A stretch of DNA of 64,000 bases from contig NC_064542.1 of the NCBI RefSeq assembly GCF_023856365.1, positions 9,975,363 to 10,039,362 on the forward strand. The letters run 5' to 3'. Shown one piece after another: positions 35,428 to 48,477 of the stretch. This DNA is from Brienomyrus brachyistius (taxonomy: Eukaryota > Chordata > Actinopteri > Osteoglossiformes > Mormyridae). The position numbers and the translations under genes were made by a program. The notes beneath the pieces were generated by a model that did no database searches, had not been told where the DNA came from, and saw nothing but the letters and a program-made list of their open reading frames with translations. The first letter of the stretch is position 1, and every line of letters begins with the position of its first letter.

Positions 35428-36031
35428 GAGTCATGGCCAAAAGTTTTGAGAATGACACAAGTATTGGTTTTCGTTAAGTCAGTTTTTATGATGGCAATTT
35501 GCATAAACTCCAGAATGTTATGAGGAGTGATCAGATTGCAGTCCTCCGAGAGCAAGTTTTCCCAACTATCCAAGAATAGTTTGGTGATGAACAATGCCTT
35601 TTCCAGCATGGTGGAGCACGTGGAGCATGATGGAACAAAACATCGACATTTTTGGTCCATGGCCAGGAAACTCCCCAGACCTTAATCCCATTGAGAACTT
35701 GTGATCAATTCTCAAGAGGCGGGTGGACAAACAAAAACCCACAAATTCTGACAAACTCCAAGCATTGATTATGCAAGAATGGGCTGCCAGGAGGCAGGAT
35801 TTGGCCCAGAAGTTGATTGACAGCATGACAGGGTGACTTGCAGAGCTCTTGAAAAAGAATGTTCAGCACTTCAACTTAATGTAATTGTCAATAAAAGCCT
35901 TTGACACCCATGAAATGCTTGTAATTTCACTTCAGTATACCATAGAAACATCTACCATCTACAAACACTGAAGCTGAAAAATTTGTGAAAACTAATACTT
36001 GTGTCATTCTCAAAACTGTTGACCACGACTG
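35428..36031 (+). pseudogene. Tc1/mariner transposon remnant with C-terminal transposase fragment
   Basis: A 604-bp element between TA dinucleotides (35426-35427 and 36032-36033), the Tc1 target. The terminal inverted repeats contain aaaagttttgagaatgacac and its inverse. Inside, near 35643-35838, the + strand keeps a transposase C-terminus including WPGNSPDLNPIENL, the region holding the last acidic residue of the DDE catalytic triad. A TGA stop follows directly where Trp is expected. The N-terminal DNA-binding part and the first catalytic Asp are deleted (intact elements are about 1.6 kb). Not functional. Confidence 0.9.
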
Positions 36032-36033
36032 TA

Positions 36034-38403
36034 TGGGCCAACCCTTGACCTCTCCATGCTGAGAGCCTGGTGACAGGCAAAGGACCTCTGACTGACAGAC
36101 CTCTGTGCTAAGCCATGCTAATCTGTTATCGTTCTGTTTTTAGGCTTCCGTTGGCAGAGGCCCAGTCCCACACAGTCACCTAGGCTGCCAAGGCATCCTC
36201 ATGACATACTTTAGGGCAGAAACTCCAAACTCTGCTGTAGGTCATAGTAAATCAGTAAACTTGTCCGTCGCACTGACACATGCATTGCTCCTTTGTAGAG
36301 CGCGCGGCCCGCCTCTCAGTCACTGCAGTAAAACTCTTTTTAAACATGCCAAGTGGCTGTGTCTGGGGGCGCTCATTTTTTATAAACAAAAAATAAATTT
36401 GACGAGCCCCACATCTGGATAAACAAACTATGCTTGAAACAGGCTAAAAAAGTGGACATCGCCGAGTGGAACCGCAGTCCGAATTTAGGACAGTGGCAAG
36501 ATGAAAGCCGGAGGGGAGCTGAACAATCGAGATGACGAAATAATTTGTTCGAAATTGATTTTATCTTGATCTAATTCCAGTGGAAGCTCATCCAAGATCA
36601 CTTCCCAGTTGACCTCTAAACTTGTTTTGAAAAATTACACCACATATTTTTATCTTTTTAATAATGTCCCCGTATCCTATAAAACGTTGCAGTGGTGCCC
36701 CTTAAAGTACGATCATCTTCTGCACACAATGAGCATGTTTTCCCCATATATGACAGAACCCCTTTGGGGCCGGAGTAGACGGCCCAGAATGGCTCCGATT
36801 ATTATGGCATGGTTTGGAAATAGGACCATGTCACACTACCACCTGTCAGCCTGTGAAAGTGGACAGTTCGACAAATTTAGTACATCAGTCTCAGCCATCG
36901 GATGTATTTAAGATGCTGCAATTGCCCTGTGGGAGACCCGTGGCTTCTGAGTGCTACAAATTGTCTCCACTTTTTTACGTGTTTGCTTTGTTTTTAACTC
37001 AAAGCCTGTACTCCTTACTTTTGGGATCTCGAAACACAGTATATAGTGAGGTGAAAAATGCCGTCAAAGGAATGAGCGATATTTACCTATTTGGACTACT
37101 GCTTAAAAGCTGTTTTCTGCATATTTACACAGAAACGCCTCGCTAAATTTCAATGTGATTTTTACCAAGAGTACTACCTGCATCGACAAAGACTGCTTGT
37201 CAGCAGTTATCTTTGTCTGAGCTATACAATGCAATAAAAACATATAAAAAGACACACAATTGCAATTTGTAAGGATGTGCTTCAGTGGGTGAATGACGGT
37301 GGTCAGCGGAACACCGAAGGAAATCTGAGCTGAGCAGGAAGAAACATGCCAAGCAGCTGCTCTTCCATGGAAACCGCGGCTTCCAGGTGACTCCCTTGGG
37401 AACAGGAGCTTCAGATTCCAAGTGCTGCTTTGGTTACCTGTAAGGGAAAAGATATGAGTCCCCAGTCCCCATATTGCTCATTTAAAACTAGCCTTTGTGC
37501 TTTCACTCCTGACGGAACTAAGGAGAGGGAGAGGGGAGTTTGGCACAAGAAACACCTGCATAGTTCTGTAAGCTCCAGAGGACAAAATGGCAGCTAAAGC
37601 TGGAATAAGGATGGACTGTAAATGCAGCCCTGAGAGAGAAGGTAATGATAGCTGCTTACTTTACCACCATGAAGGTGCCAGCCAGTGCCTGGCCTGTTGC
37701 TTTCAGGAGGAAATGCTGAGACCTTGTGTTTTTACTATTTCATATTTCTTGATGTTTTTGATTGCTGCAGTGACTAAATCCTTTATCTTGCTTCATTCAG
37801 CGCAGCCTCTTAAATTTTTTAATTTTAAAAAGAGCTGCATATACAGAGAAATGGTGCAACGTAATTAAATACAAATAATGATTCAGAATATAGTTTTGCA
37901 AAGATGAGCCCGGACAATGCGCATGTTATGCGGCTGCACCAAATATGGAAAACGATGACTGATTGTTCAGATGCTTTTGTTTTACATGCAGACTTTCCGG
38001 GGGGGGAGACGGCAAACTTTAGACACTCTGTTGTAAACACAGGAAGCTGTGTTGAGACATTAGGAGGGCATAGTAAGGACATTGTTCACATTCATGTGAG
38101 GACATGCCAGAGTGACCGTGAAATGAAGAGATTACATTTAAGGTCGGGTGTGTTCTCAGGGGAAAGGGCGTAGAGATGACCTTCAGGGTGAGAAGTGTTT
38201 TACAAGCCCCGAAATCCTGCCATGGCATCTCATCTTATTACATTCAGTGGCGGGGGCTCAGGTGCCGGTCAACCCAGCACCCACCCCCGTAGGGACATCG
38301 TGTATGTTTGTATGCCAACATCCCAGTCATATTTTATTTAGGACAATAAGACAACATCTCTGCCACTGGTGGAAATCATCTCCTCGGTATGTTCTGTTAT
38401 AAG
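36034..38403. other. Non-coding DNA
   Basis: No exon or repeat recognised. Confidence 0.4.
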
Positions 38404-38471
38404 AGGCGTGTTTCCCAATCCAGTCCTCGGGGACCACAGACGGTCCACGTTTTTGCTCCTTCTGACTGGGT
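38404..38471 (+). repeat. End fragment of an hAT-type MITE
   Basis: gtgtttcccaatccagtcct, then gtccacgtttttgctcc, match the left end of the element at 47884-48054. The other end is missing. Confidence 0.65.
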
Positions 38472-41400
38472 CAGGAAACACTGTAATAAAGTATTTTGGA
38501 GATCTTATACATTGTATGTTTTTTGAGAGCTCATGGTTTGCTCTTTCCGTAAGTGGTTCACCCTGTGGATTCTCAATGCCTGTCATTTCAGTGGCCGTAC
38601 AAGTTGCTGTCTTACAGTCATTTGTCCTCCCACAACAGCTGCTGTGAACATGCCAGCCATGAACCGACGGGGTAAAAGATTTTAAATATTCCAATGCAAA
38701 GCATTTCGTCAGATTATTGACATTGTAGGTGAAGGTCAGTATACTTAACAACACTGAGTTATATTTAAATGCTAATATATTGAGTATGCTGCAGCGTTTT
38801 ATAGGGGTGTTTTTCCGGGGAGAAAAAAATGGAACCCCCCCCCCTCCATAAACTAACAGTGAATCCATGGAGGATTTAAGCACCACAATGGTAGTCTTCC
38901 ACTTTGATGTGTGTAAAACTTGGTCTGCGGTTTAGGTCACTGGACACTGTCCGTTACTGGAATGCCCAGTTTCTCTGGCCAAGCTGCTGGGAAGCGTCCA
39001 GTTCCTATACTCCATGGCCAAAAATAGCCCCGCACTGACAGACTTACAGTACAGTAGTGATACATGCCTTAGCGCCCAGTGACCACTGGTTTCAAAATAA
39101 TGACAACTTATTTCCGCCACGTCAGACATGCAAGAGGATCACCGCTGTATGCAGGTGATTTTAAATGGAAAAGCATCATTAGTTCTCATTTATTGCTCTG
39201 GGTTCTACGTTAAGATAAATCCGTAATTCTGTATTAGTGTGTATTGACCTAGATACCTTGTTGTGGAGTTGTTTTAAAAGAATCTACAATTTAAAGGGGT
39301 GTTGCAATGCCAAAAGGGGGACAGCTTTGAGAGGTCAGTTAATAAATGGGCTGATTGCAAAGACAATTGCAAAGGAACTTACAAGTATCTTTAAATACTA
39401 TTGTCTAAATTCCCAGAAGTTTTTGTCGCACTCAAATAACATAAAAAATGAACTGTCTGATCACTTAAAATAGGTTTGCATTTAAGTAATAATTTGTATG
39501 TAATTTGAGCAGCATATGTGGTATTTCCATACATAAATTAAGGAGCATTGTGCACTGTTCGTTCTGTAGGCTTCAAGGGTATCACATGGCCATTCACTGT
39601 CCAATCAGATGTGGTGTCCACAGCTGGCAGCCAAACGTGATTGGACGAGGCGGAATGAGGAAGTGCATGTCAGAGGGGTCTAGGGAGGTCACAGTGCAAA
39701 GGGGACAAGTGTGAACAGGGTGGACTGGGGTGACGTGAGACTGGAGAGGCTGTTTCCCACGACCCGAGCACTGCCCCCGGACAGTCCGGTAGGGGGGTCA
39801 GCGCCAAGCGATACCGCCTCCGACATTTAGGGAGAGAGGCAGTGAGGGAACCTAAACACGGACATGGTCACTCACTGATCTGGGGTTAAGCGGCTACACG
39901 AGTGGCGGGATGAACCAAGTGGGGGGTGGGGCCTGGGGGGGGTTGGGGGGGGTTGGGGGGATGCCATGTCACACACTGATCTCTCATTCCATCTGTTTAT
40001 GATGACGTGTTTCTGAGTGAATTTGTGCCAAAGTTAAATAACAGGCTTTCTCCCCCCGGGCCTTAGATTTACATTGCCAAACTTCTTAGTTAACAAGCAA
40101 AGCTTAGTTAACCGTTAAAGGAACAAGCCGAAAGTAATGAAGCGCAGCCGGCAGAATGTGCAATCAGGCTTTTATTGCTTTTTATATTAATGTATTATGT
40201 TAAATTATGTTAAGTATATTACCGTTGGGCTGTTGGCATTCACAGCTAGGCAGTTACAATTAAGCCCTTTGGGTTGAATTTTCTGTTCTTGTCACTGTGC
40301 AAAGTGCTGAGATTAGGACTCTTACTAGAGCTGTCCAGTGTGTGTACCCTAAGCGTCTGTTGCTTTGTTCATATCCAAGCTCGCCTCGCCTTGCTCTCAC
40401 ACACGGAACGTTCCGCGGCTCATACTTCCACACCATCTTAGTCGCTGGTCTTGTTTCATCGGTAGCAAACCTCTGATGACCCAAAGACAGAAGCTTCCAG
40501 TAATTTCTCCCGTATTACTGTCGGAATAACGGAACCTTTCTTCTTCAGACGACGACATGTAAATAAATGACCAGGAATCAAACTGCATTTTTTTTTTGCT
40601 GGCCAGCCTCTCTTAGTCAATCTTTTGTTGAATCCAAGTTCCACACATTGTTCTGGACCTTGTGGAGATCATTTCTGGCCCCGGGTGTTAAAGTCTTTTC
40701 TATTGTGAGCCTAGGTGGCAGAGAGCCTGTTCATATAGACTAATATGTAATGCCTTCCTGTTTCTGGGGGCACAATAATATCAGAGGGCTGTTTGGCAGG
40801 TCAGTGCTATTGTAGGAAAGGGAGACTGTCCAGTGGGTCACCACGTCGGAGCTAGCCCCCCCCCCCCCACGGCACGGCATTTCCGCTTCGCTTCACTTTC
40901 ATCCATTCCGATGCTGATATTCATCTAATATTAATAAAATGGAGCAGCAATAAACTCAGAAAAAAAACACTGTTATATTTTTGTTGCCTTTCTCATTGTC
41001 AAACGCACATTTGTAACAGGAAGTCTTGAATGAGCAGGATTATTTTTCCCTCCAAATTTAAATTTCCTGCATGTACAAAGCATGCAGTATTCCTGGCTTT
41101 AAGCACCCATCTGGCCCCTCCACCCCTCCCCACTGTGTTCTTAGCGTGTTAATACTTGTAGTACGAGGTCTTTGCCTCTTGTGTTCTAATTTTGCAGCGC
41201 TCCCGTGTTTGGGATAGAAATAGGACTGGCCTCCGTCGAAATGTGAATCACAGTGACAGTTGTGAAGAGGTTGTCGAACCAAATACCTGTCCAGATATTC
41301 CTGAAAAACAGCTATTTAGATTTATATCGATAACAGGTGATTTTTGTTTGTTTTGAATCTTTTAAAGGAGCTACGTTGCAACGCGATATAGGAGAGGCGA

Positions 41401-41485
41401 AGTATTTACAGGGAGGAAATGTGTTTTTAAACAAAAGGCTGCAGGCCGGAGCCGTCGGCCTGGCGGTTCGTTTCCTGTCAGCACT

Positions 41486-41504
41486 GGGGGGGGGGGGGGG
41501 GGGG
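41486..41504. repeat. Poly-G tract (19 nt)
   Basis: Nineteen consecutive G on the + strand, in a CpG-rich patch. Confidence 0.9.
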
Positions 41505-41777
41505 CGTGTGCAGCGCCCTCGGTGTCCAGCAGCAAGCTTCCGCGGGGTCCCTCTCTCGGGCTCCGCGCTGACACAGCGTGCATCGCCGTCTGATTGCGCG
41601 TCAGCGTCGACTGATTCACAGCCGAATGCGTGGAATAAGCGGCAATCACAGCATCTTTGCTCACATGATTGCAGGTGTTTGGCTGTCTAAGTAGGAGGTG
41701 CAATCACGGGAGCTGTTTAATGGTCCTCTCTCCCTCCAACTCATGTTAATAACTTGACACGCGTCCCAGCTCAGTCT

Positions 41778-41801
41778 CCCCCCCCCCCCCCCCCCCCCCC
41801 C
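41778..41801. repeat. Poly-C tract (24 nt)
   Basis: Twenty-four consecutive C on the + strand, only 273 bp after the poly-G tract. It is the longest homopolymer noticed in the window. Confidence 0.9.
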
Positions 41802-42343
41802 ATAGCCTTGTCAGTGGGTCCGAAAAGAGGCGAAAGGCGTGGCTTATTTTTCAGGGAGACCAGTGCACTTACACGCCTCTCCACCCCTGATAGCAGCGAG
41901 ATCTTCAGCTTGAACAGCCTACAACTGTCGCCTGGGCTCATTAACCCAAGTCCCATGGCAGAAATGAGCGCTGTGGCCTTGTGTGCCTGGATGACCCCTT
42001 GGCATCAGCAGCACTCTGTTGTTGATCACGAGGATCCGCAACTCGTTATGATTTTTGCCGATTTTTCTACGTGTCCCTGAGCGAGCAAGGGAGGGGCTTG
42101 CGTTTCACCTCTTTAACCAATCACAGTCTTCATCCTGTGACATCACCGTATTAATTAAAACCAGCATTTTCTGTTAAGTGGAAAGGTGCACACATTTGCG
42201 AAGTACCTGTTTTATTGTGAATGTTCTTTGTAAAGGGACATGACGTCGTAGATAAACAAAGACAAATCATCGGAATTATCTAACCTGCAAAGGCAATGTG
42301 TCTTTATTTTATGTTGATAACGGTAATAATAATAATAACAACA

Positions 42344-42401
42344 AGGCTTGAACCAGCAACCTTGCGATCACAGGCTTAGCCTGCTGAGCCACACACAGCC
42401 C
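42344..42401 (-). repeat. tRNA-derived SINE head fragment
   Basis: On the - strand it reads an A-box-like tggctcagcaggc and a B-box ggttcaagcc with normal spacing. It matches the head of the copy at 57915-58160. The tail is not recognisable. Confidence 0.65.
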
Positions 42402-45400
42402 CCAGGCTGATGGCCGGAAGCCTCGAGTTTGAAAATGAGAAAAAAATTGGACCAATGTGGTGATGTCATACGAGGAAGACTGTGATTGGTTAATGAAGTG
42501 AAATGCAAGCCCCTCCCTTGTTGACCTAGGGACACATCGAACTCAGAAAAATCAGGACATCCGGGATATGCGATAGGCTGGAGGCCTGCTCTCCCTTACA
42601 GAGGATGGTTGGCAGGACTCAATGTTTATCAAATATATGTTGTCATGTGGCCAGTGCAATCAACGCCAAGCAGATTTTGAAATAGTGGAGAATGATTCTT
42701 CAAGGCCAGCTCAGAAGGGGTGATCGGAAAACTAAATAAATCAACGTGATGGTTTGTTAAAATAGAATCACAGAGCCTTGTAACTCAGCGGTTCTTCGGA
42801 AAACAGGCTGCTTGATTTGTCCCAAACCCGATTTTAGGTTCCGTTTATTCCAGAAAAAAAAATCAATTTAAAATAAAGTATCCGGAGGTCCAAACGCAGG
42901 TTCTGCGCTTTCCAGAAAATGCCTGGGGAGCAATTTCCCAAATTGTGTCATAAATTTTAATGATGTGGAGAGGTTGCAACTGGCTTTTCTTCAAGACAGA
43001 TTCCTGTTTAATATTTCCCACAAGTATTTGCAATATGGCCACACTGCCAAAGGAACAGAGAAGAAACATTGCCTTATTCTGAATACCAACTTTGTATATT
43101 TTGCAAGATTGCCTGACGTCAGAAAACAATGAAATTTCATTGCAGGTAGTTTGGACATTAATGAGCCGCAGTCACTAAAGCATGCAAAAATGTTTGGTGT
43201 CATTATGGAAAGTGGGGAATAATTGTGAACCATTTAAAATGGGCTCCTAAAATTTGAAACATATTTCACTTCAATTTAAATGTAAGTATATTTTGCTTAC
43301 TTGCTGTTTGTGCCATGTTGATTACTCCATTTAAAGTTATTAAGTGTGTTACAACTTCAATTAAAGACTTTTCGCTTAATTTGCCTCATACTTGATTTCT
43401 CTGTTAATTTGTGCAGCTTGCATGTTCTCCCTCTGTTTGTGTGGGGAAATCAAATTGCCACTTCCCGCAATGCAGAAACGGGAGGCCTGTGACCTGCTGT
43501 GAGGTAATGGGTTCGAGCCTCAACTGGACTATTGGCTATGGAAGCCGGTTTTTTCGGCTGACCAAAACAATCAATTAAGTCAATACTATGATATAGTAAG
43601 ATTTCTGACTTATAAATGGCAGAAGTATTTCTTTTGAAAAGAAAAGGTTTGTTAATCATTCTGTCAGACAAATAAATGTTTCCTCCTGAATTGAAGCTGG
43701 AATCGGCGATATCACTATTTGAGGTGTAGTGGCTGGCTGAGAGGACACTTTTCAAATAGTTACATGATGTGCAGAGATCCCAGTGTTCTTATACCCAGCC
43801 TATTGCAGTAACCCGGGAATTGTGGAACCATAGTCCAGCTAGTATAATGGGCTGCCCTACATTACTTGTTTCTGAAGAACTAGAGCAAGGTAAACGAAAA
43901 CAACCTGTTCTGATCCAGCTCGACATTGACATCCTGAACTGAGGAAACGCCCTAAGTACAGCCATCCCCTCCACTGCAATGCAGTGTTTAAACATCAGTG
44001 AATAAGATCATTACGTCCTGATTCATTAAATACGCACGATTTTCCTGGCCCTTGGTCAGTGCCTTGTAATATCAGGTTGAGAAAATGATTTTACAAGCCC
44101 GCTCTGGGCATTATGACCTGAGCAGATGTTGCTGGATGCTTGAGCCGCGGACAGTGGAAAAGGGGAATTCACAAGTATTTTAAGCCAAATGGTCTCATCT
44201 AAGGAAGAAAGATTCAAGAAAAACATTTTTTTTTTTTCAATGGCAGTATGCATTTCCTTCAGCTTTTTCAGTTGCGCTGCCCTGTTTCTCTTGGCTTCCG
44301 CTCGTGATGCCAAAGAACGCGAGTACAATAGAACAGCTGTGGGAAGCGAAGCCGGGGTCCCACATCTGGAAAAAGCACAATCGGGCTATTTTAAGGTGCT
44401 CGCGCCATTATCCGACTCAAATGAAATACAAATATGTTTGAATGTTTCTCTTCAGTAAGATCTGTTAAGTGAGTCTATAAAACATGCTTTAATGACGCGT
44501 TATGGGACAGTTTCTTGGATGCTGGAGTAGTCAGAGATTCCAAGCTCAGAGAGAAGATAAGGAAAGAAAGATGACCAAGAACAATATGGTTCGTTTTACT
44601 AGTATTATACATGTGTTGTGAGTGATTCGGCCTTGGTGTAATATACATCCAGAGCAGGGAATGGCTGGCTTCACTGGGGTTATATAATCTCCTACTTGGC
44701 TGCCATGACTGGAAAAGACTTCAGAAAGTTGTCAAGACATACTCCATTACGCGGTGCCGTCCATAGCTGCTTCGAGCTGTTTGGAATGGCTCCTCTTGCC
44801 ACCAAGGACAGCCACGTCCCCGTCCTTTGTGTATATCACATGTCCGGCTGGCTCCGCCCCCCTACACCACCCTCAGTCAGAACCCAATTTCAGAAGCATG
44901 CAGCCAGGCGCATTGGTCCGGACTGCTCGACGTGCCAGAATGTGGCAGGAATATGTTCCGCTTTCAAACATATATACAATGTTCAGTAGGATGTTTAGCT
45001 TGCTGGCGTTAGGCCATGCCTGAGCAGCATCTCATTCTGGAGAGTGCAGGATGATGGAAAGTGCGGATAAATTCTGTTTTTAAAAGGGTCCACTCTGGTC
45101 TATAGCATAAGAATTGAAATAAACATACTCATTTGTCTGCATTTCAAGTAAGCGATGTTGGTGGATGATTAGACCCTTATTTCAGCATGGTGAGCATCAC
45201 CATTTACTATCTCCCAATTTTGACAGACGGTGGACTATGTGTTACAGCATTTAGGAGGAAACTGTAAACTGCCCATCTGTAAATATCTGGCTTGTTTAAG
45301 GATGTTTTCTTGACCATTCAATACAATAGATCCATCCACCTTTCAATCACAGAAGGTCATAAAGGCCTGGAGCCTCTCCTAGGTGGCTTAAGGCACCAGG

Positions 45401-47207
45401 CTGGTGTACACTCTGGATGGAATGCTAGTAGTATAGTATATTGAGTGCAGAAATATCCAGTTTTACAAATAGCAAATTGAAACAATGCAACGTTCAAACT
45501 ATCATTTGTGTTAAGTATTTAGTTAACTGTATTCTCCAGTAGACTGGTCTGCTGCAATCACTTTCTCGTTAAAACGATAACTCAAAAAGTATTTGACAGA
45601 TCATTTTCAAACTTCAAGCATTGTATGGGTGATGAACTGGAACTCGCTAAATTTTGACACAGCTCATCGTAAAATTGAAGCAACACTGTACAATAATAGC
45701 AAAGAAAAGGGCAATTTTGACACTTCATTGTGTTCAAGCGGCACTTCAAATTCAAATAATTAGGACGTGCCCCCCAGTTTGGGAACTTCTGCTCTGTGTG
45801 ATCTTTGATGGATCTTCTTACCACATCAGAAAAACATTATATGGATGAAAATCTACACATGAAACAAATGACCCGAAGGTTGAAGCAGTGGCACCAGGTG
45901 ACAGCAGAGGACAAAAAGGGGGGGTCTGGAAGCCATCTTTTGAATGTGAATGCTTTTCAAACTCAACAGATTTGTTCAGCAGCAGTTTGGTAGTGGATTG
46001 GTGAAATTAGTCATGGGGAACTTGGCGAAGTTTATTGTGGGGGAACTGAATTATGTGACTTAGCACTAATTCTACTCAGTAGTGGTGCATAAGGGAACAG
46101 GCACAGGTTCGGTGGACCTGATTACATTGAGACAACTCAGACTAAGTTGGGCTTTTAATAAGACTACGTATCTCCAAACCTTAATGCAAGCATTATATAT
46201 CTAGATTTAAAATTTGACTTCTTGATTACTTGTAAATGTGGCAGACGGAAGACTCAGCATAGTGAATGAGGGCACAGACAAAGAGCCCTTCATCGTGTGA
46301 GAGCACTTCACATCAAAAGTGAATGAAAATGCAGTTGTTTTTCAGTACTGCAAAGTAGAAGTTAAATATCAGAGCAGCAAAACTGCAATGCAACATCTCA
46401 AAAGAAGGCATCCATGGACTCGCCCAGTGATGCGTGGTTAGGGTTAGACAGTTATGAAGTATGTGCCCTTTAGTAGAATAGCCTATCTCTGTCATCCCTT
46501 TGACTTAAATTATTAAGCCTAATTTACTTTCTATGGTTCCCGTATTTCAAGATAATCAAGGCTAGCCCTGTCATTTAGCTGCATCATACATAATGCAATA
46601 ATACCCTGCATAGGACAAGAGGGCATAGAAAATTGATGGGTGGACGCATAATGCATTACATAATAACCATAGTTTAAACATACACACACATGCCCTGTCC
46701 GGCCAAAAACAAGGGAAAAATTTGAATTTATATCAACAGATACTTAAGAGCCAATGACTGGATCATTATTACAGCCCAGCAACGTTATGCAGCAATAAAG
46801 TGAAGTCAGCTGACTACCTGAATCTCCTGAATGGCCAGGTTACACCTCCATCCATCAGCAATGGATTTTTTTTCTTCTCCATCGACATGGCCATATTCCA
46901 GGAGAAGCATGCCAAAATTCATTGGGTTCGAATTGTCAAAGAGTGGTTCAGGGAGTATGAGGAATCATTTTCACACATGACTTTGTCACTTAGGTCTTTG
47001 GGATGTGCCGAAGGAGGCTTTATAGGGTGGTTCAACTCACTTGTCAATGCAGGATCTCGGTGAGAAATGAATGCAAATCTAGATGAAAATAAAGGGTGAG
47101 ATGTTGCATAAGCCTGTGGAAACAATGCAGTGACAAATGTGTGGCATAATAAAAGCCAAAGGCGGTCCAACGAAAAATTCAAATGTGACTTTTTCTGTGG
47201 CCGGGCA
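42402..47207. other. Non-coding DNA
   Basis: No confident exon. A worn SINE-like stretch lies at about 45328-45440 (tccatccacctttcaatcac, later ctggatgg). An open frame on the - strand at 44056-44328 encodes a basic, helix-prone stretch (AEAKRNRAAQLKKLKEMH) but has no family match I know. Confidence 0.4.
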
Positions 47208-47277
47208 GTGTGTGTGTGTGTGTGCGTGTGTGTATGTGTGTGTGTCTGTGTGTGTGTATGTATATATGTATATATAG
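47208..47277. repeat. (TG)n microsatellite with TA end
   Basis: About 50 bp of imperfect TG repeats (interruptions C, A), then tatgtatatatgtatata. Confidence 0.92.
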
Positions 47278-47883
47278 TTAGTGTAGTTTCACACTTACAT
47301 GTCAGAACTAGGAGCATTCAGGTAAAACCACATTTATTGGTTTTCACATTTCCAGTTAATTAGTCCAGAAATTCTAGAAATTGGGGGGTGTGGGAGGAGC
47401 AGGGATTAGATGGGGGAGGGGTGACAATGCTGTCCAGGGAAGACATTGTTGTGCTTCTCAACAGCATCTTGTCTAGTTTATTATAGATTTATCGATTTAT
47501 GATCAAATATAAAGGATGGAGAAGGTGCTTTTTTTTTTACCTGCCCTCGGTTGATGCGTAAAACAGATCCAATGCGGACTCATCTGTTTTGTAGAAGAGT
47601 GTCGAAGAAAGCTACCAGCAAACTTCATTAGTTATTTTGTTGCACTCATTGCTGTGTTGTTACATTGAAGTAGGACAATTGTTTTGTTAGATTAAATGAC
47701 GTTAGTTCATCCTTTAATGAAAGTTGATTGATTCGATCCGTCTTGGAGGATGTCAGCCTCTTTGGGACCATTTTATCATACGTAGGGCTAGACAGTAAGG
47801 ACTGTTTAGGTTATATTCATTAACATGTTAACATTAACAATTGTAGGTGAATCAGTAACATTGTTATTTAGATTCCCCTAGAA
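47278..47883. other. Non-coding DNA
   Basis: No exon or repeat recognised. Confidence 0.4.
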
Positions 47884-48054
47884 CAGTGTTTCCCAACCCA
47901 GTCCTCGGGATACACCGGACACTCCACGTTTTTGCTTCCTCTCAGGACCCAGCACCCCTACCAGATATTCGGTGTTCCTGATTGGCTGGGAGCTGGGAGG
48001 GAGCAAAAACGTGGACAGTCCGCGGTTCCCTAAGGACTAGGTTGGGAAACACTG
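47884..48054. mobile_element. hAT-type MITE with perfect 8-bp target duplication
   Basis: 171 bp, starting cagtgtttcccaaccc and ending gggaaacactg. The flanking 8-mers ccctagaa at 47876-47883 and 48055-48062 are identical. The inner arms (ccacgtttttgc and its inverse) extend the hairpin. The ends and 8-bp duplication are classic for hAT elements of the Charlie type. Confidence 0.93.
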
Positions 48055-48311
48055 CCCTAGAAGCAGGGCTGGAAATGAAGGTGAGTAATTTAGAAGAGCG
48101 AGTGCAAAAATCTGAACCCTAGCCTACTGGCTAGTTAAAAAAAAATGCACGTCACACTACAACAGTGCATCTTAACAGTCAGTTAACAAACTTAACAGTT
48201 TGTAGCATGTAAAGTTACACCTAAACCGTCCTTTCACCTTAGCTAGACTGAGGCTGTCAGTCACCATGTACTGTGGATCTGTGCATCTGTGGAGAATCCG
48301 GGTGGTTTGTA

Positions 48312-48477
48312 CAGGGGTGGATCGTTCAAGTCCACAAAGTAAAAATCCAGACCAAGATTTTGTTTCAACTGACCAGTTGAGTCACTCTGTGATTGTGACT
48401 CTATATGCGCAACTGGTCGTTTGAAACAACATCTTGGTCTGGATTTTTACTTTCTGGACCTGAACTATCCACCTCTG
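48312..48477. mobile_element. Hairpin MITE of hAT type, copy 3 (CAGAGGTGG family)
   Basis: 166 bp, starting caggggtggatcgttcaagt and ending gaactatccacctctg. The same long arms as copies 1 and 2 are present (aaatccagaccaagattttg and inverse). Flanking 8-mers ggtttgta and ggttttta match at 7 of 8. It lies only 250 bp from the previous, unrelated hAT MITE. Confidence 0.88.

Larger units (their letters stand above)
38472..42340. other. Non-coding DNA with G/C homopolymer runs
   Basis: No exon recognised. Contains G-rich gtt(g)n blocks at 39935-39960, a poly-C run at about 40856-40868 and the long tracts at 41486 and 41778. CpG and G+C are raised at about 41430-41640, but without a recognisable promoter or exon. 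Confidence 0.4.

Noticed and set aside
38338..38886. 182-codon open frame on the - strand, the longest in the window
   Set aside because: No recognisable domain or splice context, and it reads across an hAT MITE fragment and a C/G run, so it is most likely chance.
46919..47317. 132-codon open frame with a Thr-His run
   Set aside because: The Thr/His part is the TG microsatellite translated. The remainder has no recognisable similarity.
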